This document shows positions 51,822 to 60,199 of a DNA stretch of 64,000 nt, in pieces. Under the pieces are notes generated by a model. The model ran no database searches and was not told the origin of the DNA. It saw nothing but the letters and a program-made list of their open reading frames with translations. Source of the stretch: Halioxenophilus aromaticivorans (GTDB taxonomy: Bacteria; Pseudomonadota; Gammaproteobacteria; Pseudomonadales; Cellvibrionaceae). Location: contig NZ_AP031496.1 in the NCBI RefSeq assembly GCF_042850945.1, positions 744,001 to 808,000 of the forward strand, written 5' to 3'. Both the position numbers and the translations under genes were made by a program. The stretch's first letter is position 1. Each line of letters starts with the position of its first letter.

Positions 51822-52826
51822 ATGTTTAAGTTTATCCTCGGCCGGTTAGCGGTTCTCATCCCGACCTTTTTGGGCGTTACAGTAATTGCCTTTTCGTTTA
51901 TCCGCTTACTGCCTGGCGACCCGTTAGAACTGCTGGCCGGTGAGCGGGGCATGTCAGCCGAGCGCAAGGCGGAGTTGATGCAGCAAATGGGGTTCGATCG
52001 GCCCATTTGGCAGCAGTATTTTAGCTATTTGGGTGATGTGCTCCAGGGCGACCTGGGGATTTCTTTTGCCTCAAAACGGCCGGTGCTGGAAGAGTTTTTA
52101 GCGCTTTTCCCGGCCACGGTGGAGCTGGCCTTTTGTGCCATTATCATTGCCGTGGCCGTGGGCATTCCCCTGGGTGTAATTGCCGCCAGCAAGCGTGGCA
52201 GTTTTGTGGATCAATCCATTATGGGGGTGGCTCTGGTGGGCTACTCCATGCCGATTTTTTGGTGGGGCCTGCTGCTGATTATTTTATTCTCTGGCACCCT
52301 GGGTTGGACGCCGGTTTCTGGCCGCATTTCTTTGCTGTATTGGGTAGAGCCGGTCACCGGCTTTATGTTGATAGACAGTATTCTCTCAGGCGAAGAGGGC
52401 GCGTTTCTATCGGCAATACATCATTTGGTGTTGCCCTCCATCGTGCTGGCAACCATCCCTCTGGCGGTCATCGCCCGCCAAACTCGCTCCGCCATGTTAG
52501 AGGTTATGGGTGAAGATTATGTGCGCACCGCACGGGCCAAAGGCCTTAGCCCCTTTCGGGTAATTGGTGTGCACGCCCTGCGTAACGCGCTTATCCCGGT
52601 GATTACCACCATTGGCCTGCAGGTGGGCGTGTTGCTGGCCGGTGCCATTCTCACCGAAACCATTTTCTCTTGGCCGGGTATTGGCAAGTGGCTTATCGAT
52701 TCCATCACCCGGCGCGATTACTTTGTGGTGCAAGGCGCGCTGCTGTTAATTGCCGGAATTATCATGCTCGTTAATTTAACCGTAGATGTGCTCTATGGGT
52801 TTATTAATCCTCGGATTAGGAACTAA
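51822..52826 (+). CDS. Peptide ABC transporter permease (DppB-like)
   Basis: 334 residues, six TM helices. N-terminal LGRLAVLIPTFLGVTVIAF and RLLPGDPLELLAG typical of DppB/OppB. The EAA loop, which contacts the ATPases, is YVRTARAKGLSPFRVIGVHALRNALIP. It forms the channel with the DppC-like protein. 11 bp after the substrate-binding gene. Confidence 0.94.
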   Translation: MFKFILGRLAVLIPTFLGVTVIAFSFIRLLPGDPLELLAGERGMSAERKAELMQQMGFDRPIWQQYFSYLGDVLQGDLGISFASKRPVLEEFLALFPATVELAFCAIIIAVAVGIPLGVIAASKRGSFVDQSIMGVALVGYSMPIFWWGLLLIILFSGTLGWTPVSGRISLLYWVEPVTGFMLIDSILSGEEGAFLSAIHHLVLPSIVLATIPLAVIARQTRSAMLEVMGEDYVRTARAKGLSPFRVIGVHALRNALIPVITTIGLQVGVLLAGAILTETIFSWPGIGKWLIDSITRRDYFVVQGALLLIAGIIMLVNLTVDVLYGFINPRIRN

Positions 52827-52829
52827 CCC

Positions 52830-53723
52830 ATGACCACAACAACCGTTACCGTCGAACAAGAACGCTCTGCCCTGCGCGAGTTTTGGTTTTATTTTTCGCA
52901 AAACAAAGGCGCCGTGGTGGGCTTGGTGGTGTTTGCCGCCCTGGTGGTGGTGGCCGTATTTGCCCCAATTATTGCCCCGCACCCGGCGGATTTTCAGTAC
53001 CGAGATCACTTTTTAATGCCGCCGGCCTGGGCCGAGGGCGGTTCTAGCCAATTTTTGTTGGGCACCGATGCCGTTGGCCGAGATATGTTATCGCGCCTTA
53101 TTTATGGCGCCCGCTTTTCGCTGTTTATTGGCTGCGTGGTGGTGGCGTTTACCCTGCTCGGCGGCGTGGTGCTGGGCTTAGTTGCTGGCTACGCCAAGGG
53201 TTGGGTAGATACCGTTATTATGCGGGTAATGGACCTTATTTTGGCGTTCCCGGCGCTGCTGTTGGCGTTGGTGTTGGTGGCTATTTTAGGCCCCGGTTTA
53301 ATCAACGCCATTATCGCCATCGCCTTGGTTTACCAACCGCATTTTGTGCGTTTAACCCGGGCCGCAGTACTGGCCGAGGGCAACCGCGAATACGTGGTGG
53401 CGGCCAAGGTGGCTGGTAGTAGTCATCTGCGCTTAATGTTTTACACCATTCTGCCCAACTGTTTAGCGCCCTTAATCGTGCAGGCAACGCTGTCGTTTTC
53501 TAACGCCATTTTAGATGCAGCCGCCCTGGGCTTTTTGGGGATGGGGGCGCAACCGCCTACACCGGAGTGGGGCACTATGTTGGCCGAGGCGCGGGAGTTT
53601 ATTTTGCGCGCCTGGTGGGTGGTGACCTTTCCTGGCATTGCTATTTTAGTCACCGTGCTGGCCGTTAATCTGGTGGGCGATGGCCTGCGCGACGCGCTAG
53701 ACCCCAAACTGAAGCGGAGTTAA
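52830..53723 (+). CDS. Peptide ABC transporter permease (DppC-like)
   Basis: 297 residues. N-terminal OppC-type leader (LREFWFYFSQNKGAVVGLVVF), then LLGTDAVGRDMLSRLIYGAR and the EAA loop YVVAAKVAGSSHLRLMFYTILPN. C-terminal PPTPEWGTMLAEAREFI is the usual DppC/OppC end motif. Three bases separate it from the preceding permease gene, so translation is closely linked. Confidence 0.94.
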   Translation: MTTTTVTVEQERSALREFWFYFSQNKGAVVGLVVFAALVVVAVFAPIIAPHPADFQYRDHFLMPPAWAEGGSSQFLLGTDAVGRDMLSRLIYGARFSLFIGCVVVAFTLLGGVVLGLVAGYAKGWVDTVIMRVMDLILAFPALLLALVLVAILGPGLINAIIAIALVYQPHFVRLTRAAVLAEGNREYVVAAKVAGSSHLRLMFYTILPNCLAPLIVQATLSFSNAILDAAALGFLGMGAQPPTPEWGTMLAEAREFILRAWWVVTFPGIAILVTVLAVNLVGDGLRDALDPKLKRS

Positions 53724-53725
53724 TT

Positions 53726-54559
53726 GTGGCCCTGTTACAAATCGACAATCTCGTCGTTGAATTTGCCACCGCCAGTGGCCCGTTTCGCGCCATCAATGGC
53801 GTGAGTTATCGGGTAAACAGTGGCGAGGTTATGGCCATTGTGGGCGAATCTGGTTCCGGTAAATCCGTGGCAATGCTGGCCATTATGGGCTTGCTGCCCA
53901 ATACCGCCACGGTAACCGCCGATAACATAATGTTTGATGGTCAAGATTTACAGGCGCTGTCGCCCAAGCAACGCCGCACCCTGGTGGGCCGTGAAATCGC
54001 CATGATCTTCCAAGAGCCCATCGCCTCGCTTAACCCCTGTTTTAATATCGAATTCCAACTCAACGAGGCTTTGACAGCCCACACCGATTTACCGCGCAAG
54101 GCCCGTAAAGATCGCTGCTTAGAATTACTCAACGATGTGGGAATCCCCGAGGCCAAAAGCCGATTAAAAAGCTACCCTCACCAGTTATCCGGCGGCCAGT
54201 GCCAGCGGGTAATGATCGCCATGGCTATCGCTTGCTCGCCCAAATTATTAATCGCCGATGAGCCAACCACGGCGTTGGATGTCACCATTCAAAAGCAAAT
54301 TTTGGAGTTGCTGCTTAACCTTCAGCAGCAAACCGGCATGGGCCTGATTATGATTACCCACGATATGGGTGTGGTGGCCTCTACTGCCGATAGAGTGGTG
54401 GTGCAATACAAAGGTAATTTAATGGAAGAGGCGCCGGTTCTGGAATTATTTGAATCACCGCAAAACCCCTACACCAAAGCGTTGCTTTCGGCCCTGCCGG
54501 AAAACGCAACGGGCGACCGGCTGCCCACTGTGGCTGATTTTGCGGGGGGCTTATCATGA
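53726..54559 (+). CDS. Peptide ABC transporter ATP-binding protein (DppD-like, short)
   Basis: 277 residues starting at GTG 53726. Walker A GESGSGKS, signature LSGGQCQRVM, Walker B LLIADEPTTALDVT, and switch His in MITHDMGVV. Typical DppD/OppD proteins run to about 325 residues with an oligopeptide C-terminal domain holding a Cys motif for an Fe-S cluster. Here the protein stops soon after NPYTKALLSALPEN, so that extension is missing. It overlaps the next ATPase gene by ATGA. Confidence 0.92.
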   Translation: MALLQIDNLVVEFATASGPFRAINGVSYRVNSGEVMAIVGESGSGKSVAMLAIMGLLPNTATVTADNIMFDGQDLQALSPKQRRTLVGREIAMIFQEPIASLNPCFNIEFQLNEALTAHTDLPRKARKDRCLELLNDVGIPEAKSRLKSYPHQLSGGQCQRVMIAMAIACSPKLLIADEPTTALDVTIQKQILELLLNLQQQTGMGLIMITHDMGVVASTADRVVVQYKGNLMEEAPVLELFESPQNPYTKALLSALPENATGDRLPTVADFAGGLS

Positions 54560-55398
54560 GTGAGCCTGGCAACGTCAATGGCCAAACGGTATTGGAAGCC
54601 AGAAACATCACCCGGGATTACCATCAATCCGGTGGTTTGTTTGGCAAACAAAAAACCGTACAGGCGCTCAAAGGGTTAAGTTTTTCGGTGAAAAAAGGCA
54701 AAACCCTGGCCGTGGTGGGGGAATCTGGTTGTGGTAAATCTACCCTGGCGCGCATTCTCACGTTAATTGACCCGGCCACCACCGGCGAGCTACTCATCGA
54801 TGGCCAAGCCATTGATATTCGCCAGCAAAAGCTGACACCAGAACTGCGCCGCAAGGTGCAAATCGTGTTTCAAAACCCCTACGGCTCGCTCAACCCTCGG
54901 CAAAAAATTGGCAAGGTGTTGGAAGAGCCGCTGTTGCTCAATACCGATAAGTCGGCTGCGGAGCGTAAACAACTGGCCATGGAAATGCTGGATAAAGTCG
55001 GCCTAGGGGCGGAGCACTACAATCGTTACCCGCATATGTTTTCCGGAGGTCAGCGCCAGCGGGTGGCTATTGCCAGGGCGTTAATGCTAACCCCCAGTTT
55101 GTTGGTGTTGGATGAGCCGGTATCCGCCTTGGATTTATCAGTACAGGCACAAATTCTCAATTTGCTGGCGGATTTGCAAGACGAGCTAAACCTTACCTAT
55201 GTGTTTATCAGCCACGATCTGTCTGTAGTGAAATACATCGCCGATGAGGTATTGGTGATGTACTTTGGTGAAATTGTAGAATACGGCAGCCGGGACGATG
55301 TGTTCACAGCCCCCAAGCACGAATACACGCAAACCTTGTTCGCCGCCACACCCAGGGCGGATATCGAAAGTATTCGGGCGCGGGTTAGCAAGGCTTAG
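54556..55398 (+). CDS. Peptide ABC transporter ATP-binding protein (DppF-like, short)
   Basis: 280 residues. Walker A GESGCGKST, the DppF-type linker VQIVFQNPYGSLNPRQKIG, signature FSGGQRQRVAIARAL, Walker B LLVLDEPVSALDLS, and FISHDLSVV. Like its partner it lacks the C-terminal Cys-containing oligopeptide domain, ending at HEYTQTLFAATPRAD plus a short tail. Last gene of the operon, followed by a strong terminator. Confidence 0.93.
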   Translation: MSEPGNVNGQTVLEARNITRDYHQSGGLFGKQKTVQALKGLSFSVKKGKTLAVVGESGCGKSTLARILTLIDPATTGELLIDGQAIDIRQQKLTPELRRKVQIVFQNPYGSLNPRQKIGKVLEEPLLLNTDKSAAERKQLAMEMLDKVGLGAEHYNRYPHMFSGGQRQRVAIARALMLTPSLLVLDEPVSALDLSVQAQILNLLADLQDELNLTYVFISHDLSVVKYIADEVLVMYFGEIVEYGSRDDVFTAPKHEYTQTLFAATPRADIESIRARVSKA

Positions 55399-55417
55399 AC
55401 TTAAGCGTTTATTTTAG

Positions 55418-55440
55418 GGCAGCCAAATGGCTGCCTTTTT
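55418..55440 (+). terminator. Intrinsic terminator of the peptide ABC operon
   Basis: GGCAGCC-AAAT-GGCTGCC perfect 7-bp stem followed by TTTTT, 19 bp past the last ATPase stop codon. Confidence 0.92.
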
Positions 55441-55518
55441 CGTTGTTGTTTTTTCTTTTTTGATTTGTTTTTTGTCGTTTTTTTAAAGCCGGGTTTTGCC
55501 GGTATCTAAGGCAGTACT

Positions 55519-56304
55519 ATGTCTGATTTAACCTTGCTCCAGCATGTGCTGATTGGGCTGATTTTTGTGTGGAGCGGCTTGGTACGTTCCGGTTTGGGGT
55601 TTGGTGGCTCGGTAATGGCGTTGCCATTTTTGCTGCTGATATTAGATGAGCCCCTGGTGTTTTTGCCCATTGTTAGCATTCATTTGCTGTTTTTCGCCGG
55701 TCTTACTGTTTGGCAAAACAACCGCGCCACGTTGATGGGCGGCATTGAAGCTGAGGCCAACAGCACAGTGGATTGGCAATACCTGTGGAAGGCCCTGGGT
55801 ATAATGATTATCCCCAAATTGCTGGGGGTGTTCGGCGTAATCGTACTGCCAAATACGTTAATGACCGCCGCCATCTACATCATTGTGGGTGCCTATTCGC
55901 TGTCTTATATTTTTAATAAACCGCTTAAAAGTAAATCCCGCTTGGTGGATGGCTTCTTTTTAATGCTAGGCGGCTACATCAGCGGTATTTCTCTCATCGG
56001 CGCGCCGTTAATTATCTCGGTGTTCGTTAACCACGTAGATAAACACAAACTGCGCGATACCCTATTTGTGCTGTGGATTATTCTAGTCACCATAAAAATG
56101 GCGGCGTTTGTGGTGGCTGGCGTGGATCTGCAGCTGGCTTCGCAGTTGTGGTTGTTGCCCTGTGCTGCCGTGGGCCATGTTATTGGCCTGCGCATCCATC
56201 GCCGCTTGGTCAACTCCGATACCAAAGTGTTTATGCAGGTGGTTGGCTCCGCTCTGTTGGTGATCAGTTGCATTGGTTTGTATAACGCCTGGGCGGCGCA
56301 CTGA
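55519..56304 (+). CDS. TauE/SafE family permease (first of a pair)
   Basis: 261 residues, about eight TM helices, with the family glycine motifs GLVRSGLGFGGSVMALPF and MLGGYISGISLIGAPLII. Exporter-like family for sulfite or related anions; substrate unknown. Only three bases separate it from a second, shorter TauE/SafE gene, so they are co-translated and may form a heteromeric carrier. Confidence 0.87.
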   Translation: MSDLTLLQHVLIGLIFVWSGLVRSGLGFGGSVMALPFLLLILDEPLVFLPIVSIHLLFFAGLTVWQNNRATLMGGIEAEANSTVDWQYLWKALGIMIIPKLLGVFGVIVLPNTLMTAAIYIIVGAYSLSYIFNKPLKSKSRLVDGFFLMLGGYISGISLIGAPLIISVFVNHVDKHKLRDTLFVLWIILVTIKMAAFVVAGVDLQLASQLWLLPCAAVGHVIGLRIHRRLVNSDTKVFMQVVGSALLVISCIGLYNAWAAH

Positions 56305-56307
56305 ACC

Positions 56308-57033
56308 ATGCCGGAAATCCTCTTATTAAACTTTATCGTTTTTTTGGGTGCTCTGGTGCAGGGCATTATCGGTTTTGGCTTGGGCGTGGTTAGCGCCTCC
56401 ATCATCTTCTTAATCAACCCAGAGTATCTGCCGGTTCCATTGATCATGTTATCGCTGGTTATGATGACCATGGTGTTGATGATCAACCGCACCGAGCTGG
56501 CGTTCGATTTAGTGCGCTGGCCCATGGTGGGCCAAACCGTGGGCGTGGTAGTGGCCGCCTGGGTGGTGGCCTGGTTGGATCGCAGCTGGTTTGGCTTTAT
56601 CTTTGCGCTGCTACTGTTGCTGGCCGTGTGTCTAACGCTGTGCCGCATACGGCTGGCCATCAACCCAATCACCGGCTCCATTTGCGGTTTTATATCCGGC
56701 TTTAGTGGCACCATCGTCGCAATAGGTGGCCCGCCTATGGCGCTGCTCTACCATTCGTTACCGCCCAAGGTAATCATCACCAATCTATCAACCTACTTTT
56801 TGCTGGGCTGTATTATTTCGCTGGTCACGCTGGGGTTGTTTGGCCGAGTCAGTTGGCACGATGTAGAGCTCACCGCAAAGCTTATCCCTGGCATGCTGGT
56901 GGGCTACTACGTTTCCCGCCATGTCATTCAATACGCAAAACCTATAGTGATTAGAACGCTAACCCTGGGTGGTAGTGGCGGGGTGGGGCTGTATTCTTTG
57001 ATTAAATACGGTGGTGAGTTGTTGGCGCGGTAG
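56308..57033 (+). CDS. TauE/SafE family permease (second of a pair)
   Basis: 241 residues, about seven to eight TM helices. N-terminal GALVQGIIGFGLGVVSASII and central GFISGFSGTIVAIGGPPMALLYH match both halves of the TauE/SafE fold. It is divergent in sequence from its upstream neighbour, so this is not a recent tandem duplication. No enzyme of sulfonate metabolism is near. Confidence 0.87.
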   Translation: MPEILLLNFIVFLGALVQGIIGFGLGVVSASIIFLINPEYLPVPLIMLSLVMMTMVLMINRTELAFDLVRWPMVGQTVGVVVAAWVVAWLDRSWFGFIFALLLLLAVCLTLCRIRLAINPITGSICGFISGFSGTIVAIGGPPMALLYHSLPPKVIITNLSTYFLLGCIISLVTLGLFGRVSWHDVELTAKLIPGMLVGYYVSRHVIQYAKPIVIRTLTLGGSGGVGLYSLIKYGGELLAR

Positions 57034-57133
57034 CGCAGACTAGTACGACACAGACTGAAGAATTGAACGGGGTATGCTAGCCAGAAGCACAAAGGACTTT
57101 TTAGGGGTAAGCCCAGTCGATCAATTATAAGGT

Positions 57134-57502
57134 TCAACCAATACCCATAATGAATCCGCTTAAACCCACAATCAAAAATGAGTAGCCTGAAATCATAAAT
57201 AGCAAACCTAGTGTCTTGTCTTTTGGTTTGGCGTATTTGCGTACCAGTTCCACTGCGAAAAGTGGATCATTTGGCAGGTTCCATTTACCTAAAGGCACCA
57301 CAATGGCGTGGCTGTACCAGACCGCTCGAGCACCTATACCGTCCCACTTTGCTGGCCTTGTGCCCAGGTCGCGTTTTATATCACGCTCAATCCTTGCCAT
57401 GCTGATTCGCGCAAAGGCAATCCAGAAAATAGCCAATAGAACAAAGCTGGTTAAGAATAAAGAAACGAATATATAGTCCTCCAGCGTGTAGACTTTACTC
57501 AT
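57134..57502 (-). CDS. Two-TM protein, candidate immunity partner of the upstream gene
   Basis: 122 residues from ATG 57502. One TM helix lies near the N-terminus (YIFVSLFLTSFVLLAIFWIAF) and one at the C-terminus (LLFMISGYSFLIVGLSGFIM). A soluble loop between them contains TRPAKWDGIGARAVWYSH. Its ATG overlaps the stop of the 342-residue gene by ATGA, the usual order and coupling of toxin then immunity gene. Small multi-TM proteins are the standard immunity type against pore-forming toxins. The role is inferred from context; I recognise no family. Confidence 0.7.
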   Translation of the reverse strand: MSKVYTLEDYIFVSLFLTSFVLLAIFWIAFARISMARIERDIKRDLGTRPAKWDGIGARAVWYSHAIVVPLGKWNLPNDPLFAVELVRKYAKPKDKTLGLLFMISGYSFLIVGLSGFIMGIG

Positions 57503-58527
57503 CGTTGTAAGTCCCAAATCAAGTCGGCGGAATATTTGCCGATGCCATCAAATGTCATTCCCACCGTAAAACCGGTTAGCAACCCTACACCGATAATCAC
57601 GCCTAGCACAGTCCATCCTAGTGGCCCGGCAAGAGTCAATGACGACGCGGCGGCCAGCCAAGTTCCGCCCGCAATAACGGCCTTGCCGGCATATATACCC
57701 GCTGCACCGCCTAGGCCAAATCCCACCATCTGCCGTGCGCTTTCACGCATCCAGTCGCCACCGGCGTCATGGATATCGTAAACTTCTTTAACCCTAAGTC
57801 CTGCGTCCACCGCAACAGCTGCGTTACCGACGACATTCATAATTTTGCCACAATACCCAAGCCAACTGGCCTCTATGCGGTTAGCTACCTTGAGGCGTGG
57901 GTCTAATTTTGACGAATTGGGGTTTCTGCTAGCGAGGGTCATACCTCGTTCGGCGTTGCTGAGTGCGTCGCCTCTGTTTTTATTGCGCCAGGCCAGTGGG
58001 GCGTATTTTTCAAGCTCCGTGGCATAGGCTTTCTCTAGCGCCTCGTAGGCCAGCCGCACCTTTTCTTTGGCTTGCTGTTTTGCAGCGGCGGGGCCACGGC
58101 CATGACGATTATTGCGCGTTAACTGCCACAACTCTTTTAGGGCGGTTTGGTATTCCACAATCTTAATTTCAAACGAGCTCAACCGTGCCGCAGCCGCCGT
58201 AGAGGCCGCGCCGACGAAAGAATTCAGTCGGTTCATGTTATCTTCGGTGAAGTAGCGGTACATAAACTTGGCGAGGGCGATACTTTCTTCTTGCGCATAG
58301 CGGACGATATCCACCACAGCAAAGCGTTGATTGGCCGGCAAGCTGTTAATATGGTTAATTATAGAAGAATTAGCCGCCGTGGCAGCTGCATTCGTATAGG
58401 CTTTGCAGCGATCCAGTGTGGTATCGGCGGACACATGGTTGGCTTGGCAGAATTGCAACATTGCCTCCGGCCCTAAAGCCAGTTCAGTTATAGAGGTTGG
58501 TCTTTGGGTAAAAGCGAATTCTGTCAT
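57499..58527 (-). CDS. Candidate pore-forming effector with glycine-rich C-terminal membrane hairpin
   Basis: 342 residues, AAGGAG six bases before the ATG, no signal peptide. The N-terminal two-thirds is helical and charged (FAVVDIVRYAQEESIALAKF, VRLAYEALEKAYATELEKY). From about residue 265 it turns hydrophobic and Gly/Ala-rich: ARQMVGFGLGGAAGIYAG, VIAGGTWLAAASSLTLAG, LGWTVLGVIIGVGLLTG and a last VGMTFDG. The GxxxG-like hairpins resemble glycine-zipper pore-forming type VI effectors (Tse4, Ssp6, Tme classes) and colicin-like proteins in design, not in recognisable sequence. No PAAR, VgrG, Rhs or MIX motif is seen. The following coupled gene encodes a two-TM protein. Effector function is inference. 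Confidence 0.72.
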   Translation of the reverse strand: MTEFAFTQRPTSITELALGPEAMLQFCQANHVSADTTLDRCKAYTNAAATAANSSIINHINSLPANQRFAVVDIVRYAQEESIALAKFMYRYFTEDNMNRLNSFVGAASTAAAARLSSFEIKIVEYQTALKELWQLTRNNRHGRGPAAAKQQAKEKVRLAYEALEKAYATELEKYAPLAWRNKNRGDALSNAERGMTLASRNPNSSKLDPRLKVANRIEASWLGYCGKIMNVVGNAAVAVDAGLRVKEVYDIHDAGGDWMRESARQMVGFGLGGAAGIYAGKAVIAGGTWLAAASSLTLAGPLGWTVLGVIIGVGLLTGFTVGMTFDGIGKYSADLIWDLQR

Positions 58528-58677
58528 GCCTCACTCCTTGTGGCTGTTTTTGACTGTGATTATTGTCTGGCGCGGTGGCTAACCATTCAGATTGGCTGGC
58601 GCCACCATTTATTAGCTTTGAAGAATAAATGATGAGAGTGTTTTTCAATAGTCAGTAGCCTGCCCTCATGTAGAAAC

Positions 58678-58763
58678 TGTGACGTATTTCTTAAGCTAGG
58701 TGGGAAATGCACTGCTGGTGTTAATACTTTATGCCGCTCTGGGGCGGAGTTTATTAAGCCTTT
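58678..58763 (-). repeat. Repeated upstream element, copy A
   Basis: Aligns without gaps to 60200-60285: about 54 of 86 positions identical by hand. Three near-perfect blocks are TGTGACGTATTTC, TGGTGTTAATACT and TATTAAGCCTTT. It sits about 150 bp upstream of the candidate effector start, in the same orientation relative to the gene as copy B. A CCGC/GCGG mini-hairpin lies between the second and third blocks. Confidence 0.7.
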
Positions 58764-58910
58764 TGGGCCAGCTAATTACCGCTTTTCTGGGGCGTGCGCA
58801 GTACGGGGCGATCGCCACCTTTGAATGTCATAGGTTGGCCAATCTGAATGGGGGATTTGTAGTGGGGAGAGCTCAACTGTTGGGTTGCTCACTTGCCACA
58901 GGCTAAGCAA

Positions 58911-59099
58911 TTAATTTTCTATGTCGTATATTTTGCCTAGTCTTGCTATTGTGTTGGCAAGGCTTGTCGAAACACCGAAGGCCTTCAGGTTTATCTCAGG
59001 CTCGCTACGCATTATTAATAATAAATTACTTAGGTTACTTTGCAGATTCTTACCTCTATTGTGAGTGTAACTTGCTTCGAATGTTTTGGGATAGAAAGC
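58911..59099 (-). pseudogene. Remnant or very small gene, no proper start
   Basis: A minus-strand frame open for 62 codons from just after a TAG (59100-59102) to TAA (58911-58913). It reads AFYPKTFEASYTHNRG... and ends SLANTIARLGKIYDIEN, with protein-like composition. The only ATG is internal (59012, 33 residues, MRSEPEINLKAFGVS). A different frame upstream (ATG 59190, MRKIFISPKPF) ends at 59104, so the whole could be a frameshifted or truncated gene. Family unknown. Confidence 0.35.
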
Positions 59100-59238
59100 C
59101 TACCTAAAAGTCGGAAATAGTGTGTGGTAAAATCGAGTGTTGTGTGTGCCCATTAGTAAAGGGTTTTGGGGAGATAAATATTTTTCTCATAAAAAATAGC
59201 TACATGTTTGGACTATTGTTTGCTGAGTTGATGCTAAG

Positions 59239-59565
59239 TTACATGCCCATTGACGCAAGTTCAAAGCGAGTTTTCATGCCAATGGCAGCTCCTTTTAAGC
59301 ATGTGTAGTAATGTTCGTCTTTGTTTCGGAATTGTCTCAGTATTGCGTCTCTAGCTTGTTTGCTTGCCCATTTGATTACTCCTCCCGCGAAATGTGGTCT
59401 TGGTACCAAATCTAAGGAAGAGCCACAGGAGTTGCTCCTTCTCAGGAGTTTTTCAAGTAGTTCCAATATGCCTAAGTTTATATTCCACGTTTCAGCTTCC
59501 TTTCCATAGATTTTTTTAAGCAGTTGCTGAAATTCTCTAATTTCCGTATCAGATAGGTCTGGCAT
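59239..59565 (-). CDS. Hypothetical protein, 108 residues, coupled to lipoprotein gene
   Basis: Starts at ATG 59565 with AGGA seven bases upstream, two bases after the lipoprotein gene's stop. Acidic/helical N-terminus (LSDTEIREFQQLLKKIYG), middle ILELLEKLLRRSNSCGSSLD, then PRPHFAGGVIKWASKQARDA and DEHYYTCLKGAAIG. No signal peptide or TM. It is AT-rich like its neighbour. Not recognised; because it is coupled to a lipoprotein in an accessory segment, an antitoxin/immunity or cargo role is conceivable but unsupported. Confidence 0.65.
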   Translation of the reverse strand: MPDLSDTEIREFQQLLKKIYGKEAETWNINLGILELLEKLLRRSNSCGSSLDLVPRPHFAGGVIKWASKQARDAILRQFRNKDEHYYTCLKGAAIGMKTRFELASMGM

Positions 59566-59567
59566 TT

Positions 59568-60071
59568 TCAAGTCCTGTTGGTTAGTTTGATCTTGTTGAA
59601 AATAGCATTGGTGTTGTGCTGTGAGTCTTCACCTTCTGATATCACTTCAATGACAAAATCGAGATCTGGAGAGGTAATGTATAACTTAGTTTCTTGATGA
59701 TTTTCTAAGAAATAGACCTTGATACCGCCTTTCTCTTTGGCCGATATTGTGTAATCTTCCAACGAAGAAATTAGCGAGTTTTCGACGGTCCCCTCTGGGC
59801 TAGAAAAAACAGAAGTAAAAAACTCAAAAGGACTTTTGTCAGAGCCAGTAGCAGTTATTTCGGCGTGATTAATTACTCGGTAGACAAGTAGTGGGGTTTG
59901 CTGAGCGACAAACATTGGTCCGTTTCCAAGTACCGTTCTTTCGCTGCTGACCGGGATGGGGACATCAATTTTATTGTAAAATGAGAGCTGTTCGTCGGTC
60001 GAAGCGCAGCCGCAAAGTACAAAAGCTAGTAACGCCGTTATGACAAATAGTTGTGTAGGTGGTTTTATCAC
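59568..60071 (-). CDS. Small lipoprotein of unknown function
   Basis: 167 residues from GTG 60071, chosen because AGGAG lies five bases before it; a longer ATG frame begins at 60140 without such a site. Signal with lipobox FVLCGCAS, then an acidic soluble domain (IDVPIPVSSERTVLGNG, ITSPDLDFVIEVISEGED). It is probably anchored in the inner or outer membrane. AT-rich composition contrasts with the GC-rich lrp gene next to it. Repeat copy B lies about 130 bp upstream. Confidence 0.7.
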   Translation of the reverse strand: MIKPPTQLFVITALLAFVLCGCASTDEQLSFYNKIDVPIPVSSERTVLGNGPMFVAQQTPLLVYRVINHAEITATGSDKSPFEFFTSVFSSPEGTVENSLISSLEDYTISAKEKGGIKVYFLENHQETKLYITSPDLDFVIEVISEGEDSQHNTNAIFNKIKLTNRT

Positions 60072-60199
60072 AGGGTCTCCTAATGGCGATTGCGCCTGCC
60101 CTTCGCATTGCGGACTAAAATAGGCATAATTTTGTGGCAATCCAGGATAAATGATGACAGCGCCTTTCTATAGCCGGTGTTCAACCTGCTTATAAGGAT

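Larger units (their letters stand above)
58528..59238. other. Long non-genic stretch in accessory segment
   Basis: 711 bp, AT-rich in its upper half. It contains copy A of the repeated element (58678-58763) and a broken reading frame (58911-59099). A plus-strand frame of 68 codons at 58700 is made largely of the repeat and lacks a ribosome-binding site. Nothing else is supported. Confidence 0.5.

Noticed and set aside
58700..58906. Plus-strand frame of 68 codons
   Set aside because: It lies largely in the repeated element, has no ribosome-binding site, and is opposite in strand to the surrounding genes.
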